From: Actinomycetota bacterium
Lineage (GTDB): Bacteria > Actinomycetota > Thermoleophilia > Solirubrobacterales > Solirubrobacteraceae
Length of the DNA: 64,000 bases
Assembly: GCA_005884115.1 (NCBI GenBank)
Contig: VAXW01000005.1
Coordinates: 496,001-560,000 of the forward strand
Reading direction: 5' to 3'
The translations under genes were made by a program, and so were the position numbers. Under the pieces are notes generated by a model. That model saw nothing but the letters and a program-made list of their open reading frames with translations, was not told the origin of the DNA and did no database searches. Positions 39,363 through 47,486 of this stretch are shown piece by piece (positions within the stretch are counted from its first letter, which is position 1; every line of letters starts with the position of its first letter).

Positions 39363-42073
39363 CGCCGGCGGCGCTACTGGCCGCGCTCGCGGGCAGCGCG
39401 GCGCGCAGGACGACGCTCGTGCTGGCGCTCGCGCTCGCGCTCGGCGCCGCCGGCGCCGCCGTCGCGCTCCGCCTTCATCCCACCGCGGCCGCCAGCACGC
39501 TGGTTTCGAGCTCGAGCCCCGAGTACGCGGCCACGCAGCGCTTCTACGCGAAGTTCGGCGAAGAGCCCGTCCAGGTGCTCGTGCGGGGCGACCTGCAGCA
39601 GCTGCTGTTGAGCTCAGACATCGATCGCCTCGTCGGGCTCGAGGGCTGCCTCTCGGGGAACGTGCCGCCCAGCGCGCTCGCGCGCGAGGGCGGACCTCGC
39701 GGGCCGTGCGCGCAGCTCGGCAAGGCTCGCTCGATCAAGGTCGTGCTCGGGCCCGGGACGTTCGTCAACGAGGCCGCGACCGAGATCGACGAAGCCCTGG
39801 CCGCGCAGAACAGGCAGGCGCGGCAGCAGGCGCGCGCGGCCGAACGCGCCGTCCTGAAGGCCGCGCTCGCGCGCGGGCTCGGCAGCGCGCGGGCTCACGC
39901 GCTGGCCGGACAGGCGCGCAAGATCAACATCGCCCGCTTCCAGGAGAGCCTCGCGGTGCTCGCGCTGCAGTACGGGCTCACGGCGCAGCCGAGTCTCGAC
40001 AACGCCAACTTCGTCACCTCGCTCGTGTTCGACTCGAGCAAGCCCGCCGGCACGCCCAAGCAGCGTTTCGCATACCTATTCCCGGCGCGCGACGCGGCGC
40101 TCATCTCGGTGCGCATGCGCTCCGGGCTCTCCGAGCGCCAGCGGACGCGCACGATCGCGCTCATCCGCCGCGCCGTGGCGATGCCCCAATGGCATCTGCA
40201 GCGCGGCGGCGCCTACTTCGTCACCGGCGAGCCGGCGATCGTCGCCGATCTCACCCACTCGATATCGCGCTCGATCGAGCTGCTGCTCGCGGCCGTCGTC
40301 GTGGTCATCGCGCTCGCGCTCGCCCTGCTGCTGTCGTGGCGCCGGCGCCTGCTGCCACTTGCCGTCGCCCTGCTTGCCGCCTCGCTCACCTTCGGCGCGC
40401 TCTCGCTGATCGGCGCCTCGCTCACGATGGCCTCGATCGCCGTGCTGCCGGTGCTGGTGGGGCTCGCCGTCGACTATGCGATCCAGTTTCAGTCGCGCGT
40501 GCATGAGCAGCTCGAGCGCGAGCCCGACGATCGCGCGCTCGCGGTGGGCTCGGCGGCCTCCCGCAGCGCGCCCGCGATCGCGACCGCCGCCGCCGCCGGC
40601 GCCGCGGCGATGCTCGTCATGCTCGCCTCGCCCGTGCCGATGGTGCGCGGATTCGGCGTGCTGCTCGTGGGCGGAGTGCTGCTCGGGGTGCTGTGCGCGT
40701 TCACGGCCGGCGCCGCCGCGCTGGCGTTGCCGGGCCCCAGCCCGAGACGCGGGATCCGTGCCTCGGCACAGAGGCCGCTCGCCGCCGGCCTCGCCTCTGC
40801 CTGGCGCGGGGCGCGTGAGCTGCTGTGGAAGAACCCGTTCACGCGCGTGCTCTCCAGCGCCGCCCTCGAGCGCGCCGTCCGCCGGCCCGTTCTCGTGCTC
40901 GGCATCGGGCTGGCGCTCGCGGCGCTCGGCTGGGGGCTCGACACGCAGACGCGGGTGGAGACGGACATCGCCAAGCTCGTTCCTCAGGGCCTCTCTTCGC
41001 TTCAAAATCTCAGCACGCTCGAGCGGCTGACGGGCGTTGGCGGCGAGCTCGACCTGATGGTGTCGGGCCGCGATCTCACGCGATCCTCGACGCTTGAATG
41101 GATGAGCTCCTACCAGGACGCGGTCCTCAGGCGCTTCGGTTACAGCACCACGAGCGGATGCGGCAGGGCTCGCCTGTGCCCGGCCTTCTCGCTGCCCGAC
41201 CTGTTCTCCGCTCAGGGCGCCGGCACTCGCACGCGCACCCGTCTCGCCCAGAACGATGTCGACAGCCTCCTGAGGGCGATCCCGCCGTACTTCTCCCAGG
41301 GTGTGATCACGCCCGATCATCGCGTCGCCACGCTTGCGTTCGGCATCCGTCTGATGAGCCTCTCCCAGCAGCAGGCGCTGATCGACGGAATGCGTCGCAG
41401 CCTGCACCCGCCGCCCGGCGTGCACGCAAGCCTCGTCGGGCTGCCCGTGCTCGCGGCCAAGTCGGGCGCGCAGGTAGCCTCTCCGCTGCGCCGCGTGCTG
41501 ACGCTGCTCGGCGGCCTGTTGGCGGTCGCGCTGGTGCTCGCGCTCGCCTTCCGGCGCGAGCCTCGTCGCGCGCTCGTGCCGCTCGTACCGATCGTCCTCG
41601 CCACCGGCTGGTCGGCACTGATCCTGTTCGCCGTGCGAGTTCCCCTGAACCCCATGTCGGTGACCCTCGGCGTGCTCGTGATCGCGGTCTCGACCGAGTT
41701 CAGCGTGCTGCTCTGCGAGCGCGAGCGCGAGGAGAGGCGCGCGGGGTACGCGCCGGCAGAGGCGCTTGCGCGCGCCTACGGGCGCACGGGGGCCGCCGTC
41801 GCCGCCTCGGGGGTAACGGCGATCGCGGGCTTTGCGGTGCTGATCCTGTCCGACATCCGGATGCTGCGCGACTTCGGCTTGGTCACGCTGATCGACCTGA
41901 GCGTTTCGCTGCTCGGCGTGCTCGTGTCTGTGCCGGCTGCGCTGACGCTCGCCGACCGTCTGCAGGCGGTCCCGCGCCGCGCCCGCGCCGCTCCACTATC
42001 CGGGCGGCTGCGGTGGCCTCCGCTTGGCGCTGGGCGGCGCTCGCGCGCCCAACCGGGTCATGAAGGCCGCTGA
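39359..42073 (+). CDS. MMPL/RND-family lipid exporter (HpnN-like)
   Basis: A 904-residue RND-type membrane protein: one N-terminal helix, a large extracytoplasmic domain (about 40-300), a bundle of helices (about 305-460, including GLAVDYAIQFQSRVHE), a second extracytoplasmic domain and a second bundle (about 700-880, VIAVSTEFSVLLCERERE and an ILSDIRMLRDFGLVTLID segment). This is the MMPL/HpnN layout for lipid export. Its coupling to the ABC ATPase suggests it takes lipids handed over by, or acts beside, the YrbE transporter (inference). Confidence 0.85.
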   Translation: MTPAALLAALAGSAARRTTLVLALALALGAAGAAVALRLHPTAAASTLVSSSSPEYAATQRFYAKFGEEPVQVLVRGDLQQLLLSSDIDRLVGLEGCLSGNVPPSALAREGGPRGPCAQLGKARSIKVVLGPGTFVNEAATEIDEALAAQNRQARQQARAAERAVLKAALARGLGSARAHALAGQARKINIARFQESLAVLALQYGLTAQPSLDNANFVTSLVFDSSKPAGTPKQRFAYLFPARDAALISVRMRSGLSERQRTRTIALIRRAVAMPQWHLQRGGAYFVTGEPAIVADLTHSISRSIELLLAAVVVVIALALALLLSWRRRLLPLAVALLAASLTFGALSLIGASLTMASIAVLPVLVGLAVDYAIQFQSRVHEQLEREPDDRALAVGSAASRSAPAIATAAAAGAAAMLVMLASPVPMVRGFGVLLVGGVLLGVLCAFTAGAAALALPGPSPRRGIRASAQRPLAAGLASAWRGARELLWKNPFTRVLSSAALERAVRRPVLVLGIGLALAALGWGLDTQTRVETDIAKLVPQGLSSLQNLSTLERLTGVGGELDLMVSGRDLTRSSTLEWMSSYQDAVLRRFGYSTTSGCGRARLCPAFSLPDLFSAQGAGTRTRTRLAQNDVDSLLRAIPPYFSQGVITPDHRVATLAFGIRLMSLSQQQALIDGMRRSLHPPPGVHASLVGLPVLAAKSGAQVASPLRRVLTLLGGLLAVALVLALAFRREPRRALVPLVPIVLATGWSALILFAVRVPLNPMSVTLGVLVIAVSTEFSVLLCEREREERRAGYAPAEALARAYGRTGAAVAASGVTAIAGFAVLILSDIRMLRDFGLVTLIDLSVSLLGVLVSVPAALTLADRLQAVPRRARAAPLSGRLRWPPLGAGRRSRAQPGHEGR

Positions 42074-42082
42074 GCGACTACC

Positions 42083-42754
42083 GTGAGCGCTGCCGAGCAC
42101 ACGCCGGCACCGCGAGGAGCGCCCCGCTACGGCCGCTACGTGATCCTGCTCGCGATCGTGATCCTGCTCGCGATCTCGGTCAACACGCTCACGACCAAGC
42201 CCAACGGCGCCAAGGGCGTGGAAGTTGGTCACCGGCTGCCGCCATTCGCGGTGCCGCTCGCCCTCTCAAGCCTCAGCGGCGACGCCGACGTCGCCACGCA
42301 CTCCGACCAGGGTTCGGCCGGGCGGGTGCCCGCGTGCGCGGAGCGCGGCGCGCAGATCCTCAACGTCTGCCAGCTCTATGAACGCGCGCCGCTCGTCCTC
42401 GCGCTGTTCGTCGATGCGGGGTCCTGCCCAGCGGTCCTCGACGACATGCAGGCGCTCGCACCCTCCTTCCCGGCCGTCCATTTCGCCGGGGTGGCGATCA
42501 AACCGGACCGCAGAGCGCTGCGCCGGCTCGTGCGCTCGCATCACCTGAGCATCCCCGTTGGGGTCGATCGCGACGGCGTGCTCGTGGGCCTCTACAAGCT
42601 GGCGAGCTGTCCCCAGGTCAACTTTGCGCTCCCGGGTGGCGTCGTGCAGAGCAGCGCTGTGCTGCATCGGCCACCGCTCGGTGTGCTGCGGGCACGCGTC
42701 AGCGAGCTTCAGGCGGCAGCCCGGGCGCGCGGCTGGCAGGAGCCCAAGGCATGA
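42083..42754 (+). CDS. Membrane-anchored thioredoxin-like / AhpC-TSA-like protein
   Basis: A 223-residue protein with one N-terminal membrane helix (YVILLAIVILLAISVNTL) and an extracytoplasmic thioredoxin-fold domain. VEVGHRLPPFAVPL opens the fold. The usual CxxC position reads LFVDAGSCPAVLDD, with a single Cys, so it is not a standard dithiol oxidoreductase. A DRDGVLVGLYKLASCPQVNF segment resembles the AhpC/TSA end. GTG start. The stop overlaps the next gene's ATG, keeping it in the lipid-transport operon. Confidence 0.65.
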   Translation: MSAAEHTPAPRGAPRYGRYVILLAIVILLAISVNTLTTKPNGAKGVEVGHRLPPFAVPLALSSLSGDADVATHSDQGSAGRVPACAERGAQILNVCQLYERAPLVLALFVDAGSCPAVLDDMQALAPSFPAVHFAGVAIKPDRRALRRLVRSHHLSIPVGVDRDGVLVGLYKLASCPQVNFALPGGVVQSSAVLHRPPLGVLRARVSELQAAARARGWQEPKA

Positions 42755-43470
42755 GCCCGCAGCCGCAGCCGCCCCCCGGGAGCTCCCCCGCTCGAGGCGC
42801 CAGCAGTCAGGAAGCGTTCGCGCCGGAGCATGGCTGGTGCTCGCAGGATGTGCAGCGCGAGCTCCCTGGACTCGCGCTGCTGAGCAATGAGATCCTGGTC
42901 GGGCGCGCAGGATCGCTCACCGGCAGCTCGCCCGCCGACATCTCATCGCGCCTGCGCGAACTGTCGAACCGCCTGCGCGGCGCCGCGGCGGTGGGCATGC
43001 GGCGCGAGCCGATCCCCGTCGCATACCGCGTCTTCTTCCGCCACATAGGCCTCGATCCCGAGAACGCGCGCACGCCGATCGAGGCAGCGGTGCTGGAGCG
43101 CATGCTGCGCGGCGGCTTCCTATCCGAAGGGCTGCTCGCGGATGTGTTGACGATCGCCCTGATCGACACCGGCGTGCCCGTGTGGGCGCTCGACGCGGAC
43201 ACGGTCGACGGTCCGCTGGGGATCCGAGCGAGCGGCGCCGGCGAGCGCTTGGGGCGCTCCCCCGAGGCGCCCGAGCTGCCGCCCGGGAGGCTCGTGATCG
43301 CCGACGCCTCGCTGCCGCTGGCGGTTCTCTTCGGCGAGCTCGCCCCGGGGCACGAGCCCCGCGGTCGCGTGCGCCGGCTCCTGCTGTTCGCGCTCCAGGT
43401 CGCCGGCGTGCCCGACCTGTACGTGGAGGAGGCGCTGTGGATGTGCTCCGCGGCGCTCGAATCCGCCTGA
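42751..43470 (+). CDS. B3/B4 tRNA-binding domain protein (PheT-related)
   Basis: A 239-residue cytosolic protein with a B3/B4 domain as found in the phenylalanyl-tRNA synthetase beta chain and as a stand-alone protein: REPIPVAYRVFFRHIGLDPE, GGFLSEGLLADVLTIALIDT and VALDAD-like/ADAS segments. Stand-alone B3/B4 proteins may edit mischarged tRNA or bind amino acids; the role is not settled. It overlaps the thioredoxin-like gene by ATGA and ends the operon, an odd partner for lipid-transport genes. Confidence 0.7.
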   Translation: MSPQPQPPPGSSPARGASSQEAFAPEHGWCSQDVQRELPGLALLSNEILVGRAGSLTGSSPADISSRLRELSNRLRGAAAVGMRREPIPVAYRVFFRHIGLDPENARTPIEAAVLERMLRGGFLSEGLLADVLTIALIDTGVPVWALDADTVDGPLGIRASGAGERLGRSPEAPELPPGRLVIADASLPLAVLFGELAPGHEPRGRVRRLLLFALQVAGVPDLYVEEALWMCSAALESA

Positions 43471-43645
43471 GCGAGCTGTCCTGCGCTGGGATGGCGCAGC
43501 GGCGCCGGCCCCCCGTTACAGCCGCGCCTGCGCCCTTCCGCGGCCACAGACGCGGCTGGCGCAGCACGCGGTCCGCCGCCGTGGCCGCTGCTAGCGCGCC
43601 GCGGGCGGGCGTGCCCGCGGGCCGGCGTACCGCAACGGGCGCTGG

Positions 43646-43651
43646 TAAAAT
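43646..43651 (+). promoter_or_regulatory. -10 element upstream of the 43683 gene
   Basis: TAAAAT stands out in a very GC-rich gap (43471-43682), 31 bases before the GTG start. No convincing -35 is seen. The gap also has a GCGGGC/GCCCGC hairpin near 43605-43625. Confidence 0.4.
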
Positions 43652-43682
43652 CCGCTATCCGGCGCTAGCGAAGGAGTCAGGC

Positions 43683-44261
43683 GTGAGCCAGTCCCAGCAG
43701 CTGTTGATCGATCGCGACCTTTCAGTCCGTCGCGGCGATGAGATGGCCGCGCGCCGCTCGCTGCAGGCGCAGGTGACGCGCCTCGAGCGCGAGCTCGCTC
43801 AGATCGTCGCCGAGGGCTTCCCGCACATCAGCCCGCCGCAAGCTCATTACCTGGGAGGGCGGCCGTCCGCATACGCGCTTTCCTCAGGCGCCGCGGCGAA
43901 CGGGCCGCGCCTTCTGAGCCTCGAGCAGCTCGAGCAGCTTCGCGACCACCTCGCCGGTGCGCTGCAGGACATGCGCCGTCGCGCGCAAGCGCGCCTCGAG
44001 CACGAGCGCCGCGCGCACGAGCTGCTGCGGTGCATGAAGCTCGAACCCGGGCGCTACAAGTTCGTGCGGCTACCGGTCAGCGACCTCGGTCAGGGCAACT
44101 GCGGCGTGTGGGAAGTTCGCCCCCGGTTCGGCCTGATCGGCATGCTCGCCGGCTGGTGGCAGGTCAAGCTCTCCTCAGGCTGTCCGTTACCCAGGGGGTC
44201 GCGCGCTCCGCGCGGCCCCACTCACCGGACTCCGCCGCGCGCAGCAGTTCCCCCAGCCTGA
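43683..44261 (+). CDS. Conserved hypothetical protein
   Basis: A 192-residue soluble protein. A coiled-coil-like stretch (MAARRSLQAQVTRLERELAQ) is followed by a Gly/Pro segment, a second helical region (LEQLRDHLAGALQDMRRRAQ) and a compact C-terminal domain with NCGVWEVRPRFGLIGMLAGWW and KLSSGCP. I do not recognise the family. The GTG start has AAGGAG seven bases upstream. The last 32 codons overlap the convergent integration host factor gene; they are Pro/Arg-rich and may lie outside the fold. Confidence 0.6.
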   Translation: MSQSQQLLIDRDLSVRRGDEMAARRSLQAQVTRLERELAQIVAEGFPHISPPQAHYLGGRPSAYALSSGAAANGPRLLSLEQLEQLRDHLAGALQDMRRRAQARLEHERRAHELLRCMKLEPGRYKFVRLPVSDLGQGNCGVWEVRPRFGLIGMLAGWWQVKLSSGCPLPRGSRAPRGPTHRTPPRAAVPPA

Positions 44262-44544
44262 GTCGCTGACGTTCGGTCATCGAGCCTAGCGGCTTGGTCT
44301 CGGACATCGGCACCTGCGCCAGGAGCTTGCGGCAACGCGTGTGTCCCCAGCGGCGCTGGCTGGTGATGAGGTCTGCGACCTCCATACTCTCGGCCTCCCA
44401 GGGACAGGCGAGAATCACGTCCACCACATCGGTCTCGCGCAGCGCCACCTTGCGCTTGAGCTCAGCTCGCGCGAGACGAACCTTGTTCGCGCGCTCAAGT
44501 GCGCGCATGTGCTGTGGTGGTGCAACCGTCGCTGTCGCGTTCAT
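44164..44544 (-). CDS. mihF: Integration host factor, actinobacterial type (mIHF)
   Basis: A 126-residue nucleoid protein. It has the mIHF pattern: MRALERANKVRLARAELKRK, a helical middle (SMEVADLITSQRRWGHTRCR), LLAQVPMSETKPLGSM and TERQRLRLGELL. The central helix-two-turn-helix binds DNA non-specifically; in mycobacteria and Streptomyces the homologue is needed for chromosome organisation. An 18-residue C-terminal extension (ESGEWGRAERATPWVTDS) overlaps the end of the convergent 43683 gene by 98 bp. ATG with GGGAGAAG upstream. The promoter is at 44744-44772, giving a leader of almost 200 bases. Confidence 0.85.
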   Translation of the reverse strand: MNATATVAPPQHMRALERANKVRLARAELKRKVALRETDVVDVILACPWEAESMEVADLITSQRRWGHTRCRKLLAQVPMSETKPLGSMTERQRLRLGELLRAAESGEWGRAERATPWVTDSLRRA

Positions 44545-44743
44545 ATGGCTTCTCCCAGAGTTACGTTCGCCTGAGCCGGCGCGACGCAACGTGCTTGCAA
44601 ATTGACGTATTTTCGGCTCGACATGACCGCCCGAAGACCATCCCGGCGGCCTGGCTGGCGGACCGGCGATCTTTCCCCGGAGATCGAAACTGTCCCCGAC
44701 GGGGCCGCTTGAGGGCCCCCGACGGTCATGTGGAGCGCTCACG

Positions 44744-44772
44744 AAATTAGCCCTGGGGGCGCCGTCGGTCAA
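44744..44772 (-). promoter_or_regulatory. Promoter of the mIHF gene with long leader
   Basis: On the minus strand TTGACC (44772-44767) and TAATTT (44749-44744) are exactly 17 bases apart. The transcript would begin near 44737, about 193 bases before the mIHF ATG. The leader contains a small open frame (44729-44541) and a 6-bp GGGGCC/GGCCCC hairpin (44701-44719). Nothing else is seen in the gap 44545-44897 except a small hairpin near 44793-44805. Confidence 0.6.
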
Positions 44773-44897
44773 CCGAGAAGCGACCCCTTCGTGCGCTAGA
44801 AGCGCTCTTTTTATTGCGCCGCCCGACTTGTGAAGAAATGGACAAGTCGACCGCGGCCGAGCGGGCCGACAGCGGGTGCACGAGTCGGGCCGCGGTT

Positions 44898-46220
44898 TCA
44901 GGCGCGGCCGCTCGGCGGCGCTGGCAGGGGCCCGTGCTCGGCCTCGAACCGAGCCTTGACGGCGGCAAAGGCATCGAGCGCGCGCCCCAGTGTGGCCTCG
45001 TCGTGGGTGGCCATCACGCTCGTGCGCAAGAGCGCCCCGCCCGGAGGCACGGCTGGATGCAGGGCGGTGTTCACGAACACCCCTGCGTCGTACAGGGCCC
45101 GCCACAGGAGCGCCGCCTTCCAGTCGTCTCCGATCAGCACCGGCACGATCGGGGTCACGATCGCCGGCCCCTCGCCCGGCGCCTGAAGCACCCCCGGCGC
45201 CTGCAGCTGAAGGCGCTCGCCGGCCAGCGCCTGCGGCGCGGAAACCGCGAAGCCGAGCTCCAAGAGCCCCTCGCGCAGGTGACGCGCGTTGGCGAGCACA
45301 CGCTCGAGCAGCACCGGGCCCTGTTGTGAGCGCAGCACGCGCAGGGCCGCCAGCGCGGCGCCCAGCGCGGCTGGGACCGCGGAGGCGGTGAAGAGAAAGG
45401 CGCGCGAGTAGATGCGCAGGTACTCGATCACCTCGTGCGGGCCGGCCACGAAGCCGCCACAGGAGGCCAGCGACTTGGAGAACGTCCCCAGGCGAAGGTC
45501 GACGCGCTCGGCCACGCCGAGCAGTTCAGAGGTGCCCGCCCCGCGCGCCCCCAGCACGCCCGCGCCGTGCGCCTCGTCCACCATCAGGCGCGCGCCGTAG
45601 CGCTCGCAGAGGTCGCAGATCTCGCCCAGAGGCGCGATGTCGCCCTCCATCGAGAAGACGCCGTCGACCACCACCATGACGCCGCCGCCGTCTTCGGTGG
45701 AGCGCTGCAGCATCTTCTCGAGCTTGTCCAGGCGGTTGTGGCGGAAGGGGCGCAGCTTCGCGCGCGAGAGCAGGCAGCCGTCGAGGATCGACGCGTGGTC
45801 CGCGGCATCGACGATTACGGTGTCCGCGGGGCCGAGGAGCGTCCCGAGCGTCCCCAGATTGGCCTGATGGCCGGTCGTGAACACGATCGCGTCCTCGCTC
45901 TCCATCCACTCGGCGATCTCGCGCTCCAGCTCGAGGTGCAGGGGGATCGTGCCGTTGAGCAAACGCGAGCCCGTCAGGCCCGTGCCGTAGCGGTGAAGTG
46001 CCGCCTCTGCGCCGGCGAGCACGCGCTCATCCGCGGTCAGCCCCAGGTAGTTGTTGGAGCCAAGCATGATCCGCTCGGCTCCCTCCATCTCGACCACGGG
46101 CATCGCCGGCGAGTCGAGCAGATGGAAGTAGGGCAGCACGTCGGCCTCGCGTGCCGCCGCCAAAAGCGCGGCGCGCTCGTGGTCACGGACCCTTGCGAAG
46201 ACGTCGATGGAGGTGTGCAT
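44898..46220 (-). CDS. PLP-dependent alpha-oxoamine synthase, serine palmitoyltransferase-like
   Basis: A 440-residue fold-type I PLP enzyme that should condense an amino acid with an acyl-CoA or acyl-ACP. Active-site residues: His142 (DHASILDG), Asp215 and His218 (MVDEAHGAG), and Schiff-base Lys249 (LGTFSKSLASCGGF). The GTFSKS...GGF form, GDIAPLGEICDL, the RAFLFTAS segment and FVNTALHPAVPPGG resemble bacterial serine palmitoyltransferase more than KBL or BioF, whose lysine motif usually reads GTLGKALG. The gene starts 16 bp from a divergent acyltransferase resembling bacterial ceramide synthase. SPT function is inferred; a KBL- or BioF-like activity remains possible. Confidence 0.7.
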   Translation of the reverse strand: MHTSIDVFARVRDHERAALLAAAREADVLPYFHLLDSPAMPVVEMEGAERIMLGSNNYLGLTADERVLAGAEAALHRYGTGLTGSRLLNGTIPLHLELEREIAEWMESEDAIVFTTGHQANLGTLGTLLGPADTVIVDAADHASILDGCLLSRAKLRPFRHNRLDKLEKMLQRSTEDGGGVMVVVDGVFSMEGDIAPLGEICDLCERYGARLMVDEAHGAGVLGARGAGTSELLGVAERVDLRLGTFSKSLASCGGFVAGPHEVIEYLRIYSRAFLFTASAVPAALGAALAALRVLRSQQGPVLLERVLANARHLREGLLELGFAVSAPQALAGERLQLQAPGVLQAPGEGPAIVTPIVPVLIGDDWKAALLWRALYDAGVFVNTALHPAVPPGGALLRTSVMATHDEATLGRALDAFAAVKARFEAEHGPLPAPPSGRA

Positions 46221-46236
46221 GTAGTCTGCCCCAGCC

Positions 46237-47367
46237 GTGGCGGTCGAAGTGCGAGCGGTCTCGAGCCGGAGAGATCTGAAACGTTTCATCGACCTCCCCT
46301 TCCGGTTGCATGCTAACCACCCCCTGTGGGTGCCGCCGGTGAAGCTCGAGCGGCGACTGTTCCTAAACCGTCGCATGAACGCCTTCTTCACGCACGGCGA
46401 GGCGGAGTACTTTCTCGCCCTCCGCGACGGTCGTGTGGTCGGGCGCGTGAGCGCTCAGGTCAACCATGCGTTCAACGACTACCAACACAAGAAGTGGGGG
46501 TGGTTCGGCTTCTTCGAGCTGGAGGATGACCAGGCGGTCGCCGACGCCTTGCTCGACGCTGCCGCGGCGTGGCTTCGACCCCGCGCGATGGAGCGCATGG
46601 TGGGCCCGGCCGACTTCGCGATGAACAACGAGAGCGGCATCCTGATCGAGGGGTTCGATCTGCGCCCGATGATCGTCCAGCCGTGGCACCCGCCCTACTA
46701 CCAACAGCTCGTCGAGCGAGCGGGGATGAACAAGGCGATGGACTTGTTGATGTGGAACCTCGAGGTCACCGGCCGCGACAAAGTGCTGCCCGTGATCTGG
46801 GAGCTGGCGGAGAAGGTGGAGAGCGAGCACGGCATTCGCGTTCGCCCGATGCGCCGCCTGCAGCTGCGCAAAGACCTCGACGCGTTTGCCGAGGTCTACA
46901 ACGCGGCGTGGTCGAAGAACTGGGACTTCGTTCCGTATTCCAAGAAGGACCTCGACGCGCTGGCCCAGGAGCTGCACCTGGCCTTCGACAAGCACTGGTT
47001 CATGATCGCCGAGCGGGTAGACACGGGGGAGGTGGTGGGCATGGCGATCACGGTCCCAGACCTCAACCAGGTGCTCGCGAAAATGAACGGAAAACTGCTG
47101 CCCCTGGGCTGGTGGTACCTGCTACGCAAGAGCAAGCTCACCGATCGCGTGCGCGTCGGCTTCCTCGGCGTGAAGCCTGAGTATCAGCACACCGGGGTGG
47201 CGGCTCGGCTGTACCAGCTGCACTTCGACGCCGCCGAAGTCCGCCCCCAAGACGGCGGCGAGATGGGCTGGATCCTCGAGACCAACACCGCCATGAACAG
47301 GGCGATGGAGGCCATGGGAGGGCGGGTCGTCAAGCGCTATCGCGTGTACGAGCGAGAGCTGGACTAG
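46237..47367 (+). CDS. GNAT-fold acyltransferase, YghO / bacterial ceramide synthase-like
   Basis: A 376-residue soluble protein. The N-terminus (SRRDLKRFIDLPFRLHANHPLWVPP) and a MVGPADFAMNNESGILIEGF segment are typical of YghO-like proteins, and the C-terminal GNAT motif region has VGFLGVKPEYQHTGVAARLY. The N-acyltransferase called bacterial ceramide synthase in Caulobacter belongs to this kind of GNAT protein (recalled family knowledge, not checked). With the divergent SPT-like gene it could acylate a sphingoid base. GTG start; the 16-bp gap means each promoter must lie in the neighbour's coding sequence. Confidence 0.65.
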   Translation: MAVEVRAVSSRRDLKRFIDLPFRLHANHPLWVPPVKLERRLFLNRRMNAFFTHGEAEYFLALRDGRVVGRVSAQVNHAFNDYQHKKWGWFGFFELEDDQAVADALLDAAAAWLRPRAMERMVGPADFAMNNESGILIEGFDLRPMIVQPWHPPYYQQLVERAGMNKAMDLLMWNLEVTGRDKVLPVIWELAEKVESEHGIRVRPMRRLQLRKDLDAFAEVYNAAWSKNWDFVPYSKKDLDALAQELHLAFDKHWFMIAERVDTGEVVGMAITVPDLNQVLAKMNGKLLPLGWWYLLRKSKLTDRVRVGFLGVKPEYQHTGVAARLYQLHFDAAEVRPQDGGEMGWILETNTAMNRAMEAMGGRVVKRYRVYERELD

Positions 47368-47486
47368 ATGGCTCTCGCACGCGCGGGGTCGGCGTGCGCG
47401 GCGCACGCGATCCAGGAGCGTGGACGTGAGCCTGCTCTTAGAGCTGTGCGGCGCCACTGCGCGCTTCTGTAGGATGGCCGCTCATC

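Noticed and set aside
44793..44812. Intrinsic terminator on the plus strand (GCGCT/AGCGC stem followed by TCTTTTT)
   Set aside because: No plus-strand gene ends nearby; the stem is only 5 bp and the AT-rich stretch lies just upstream of a minus-strand promoter.
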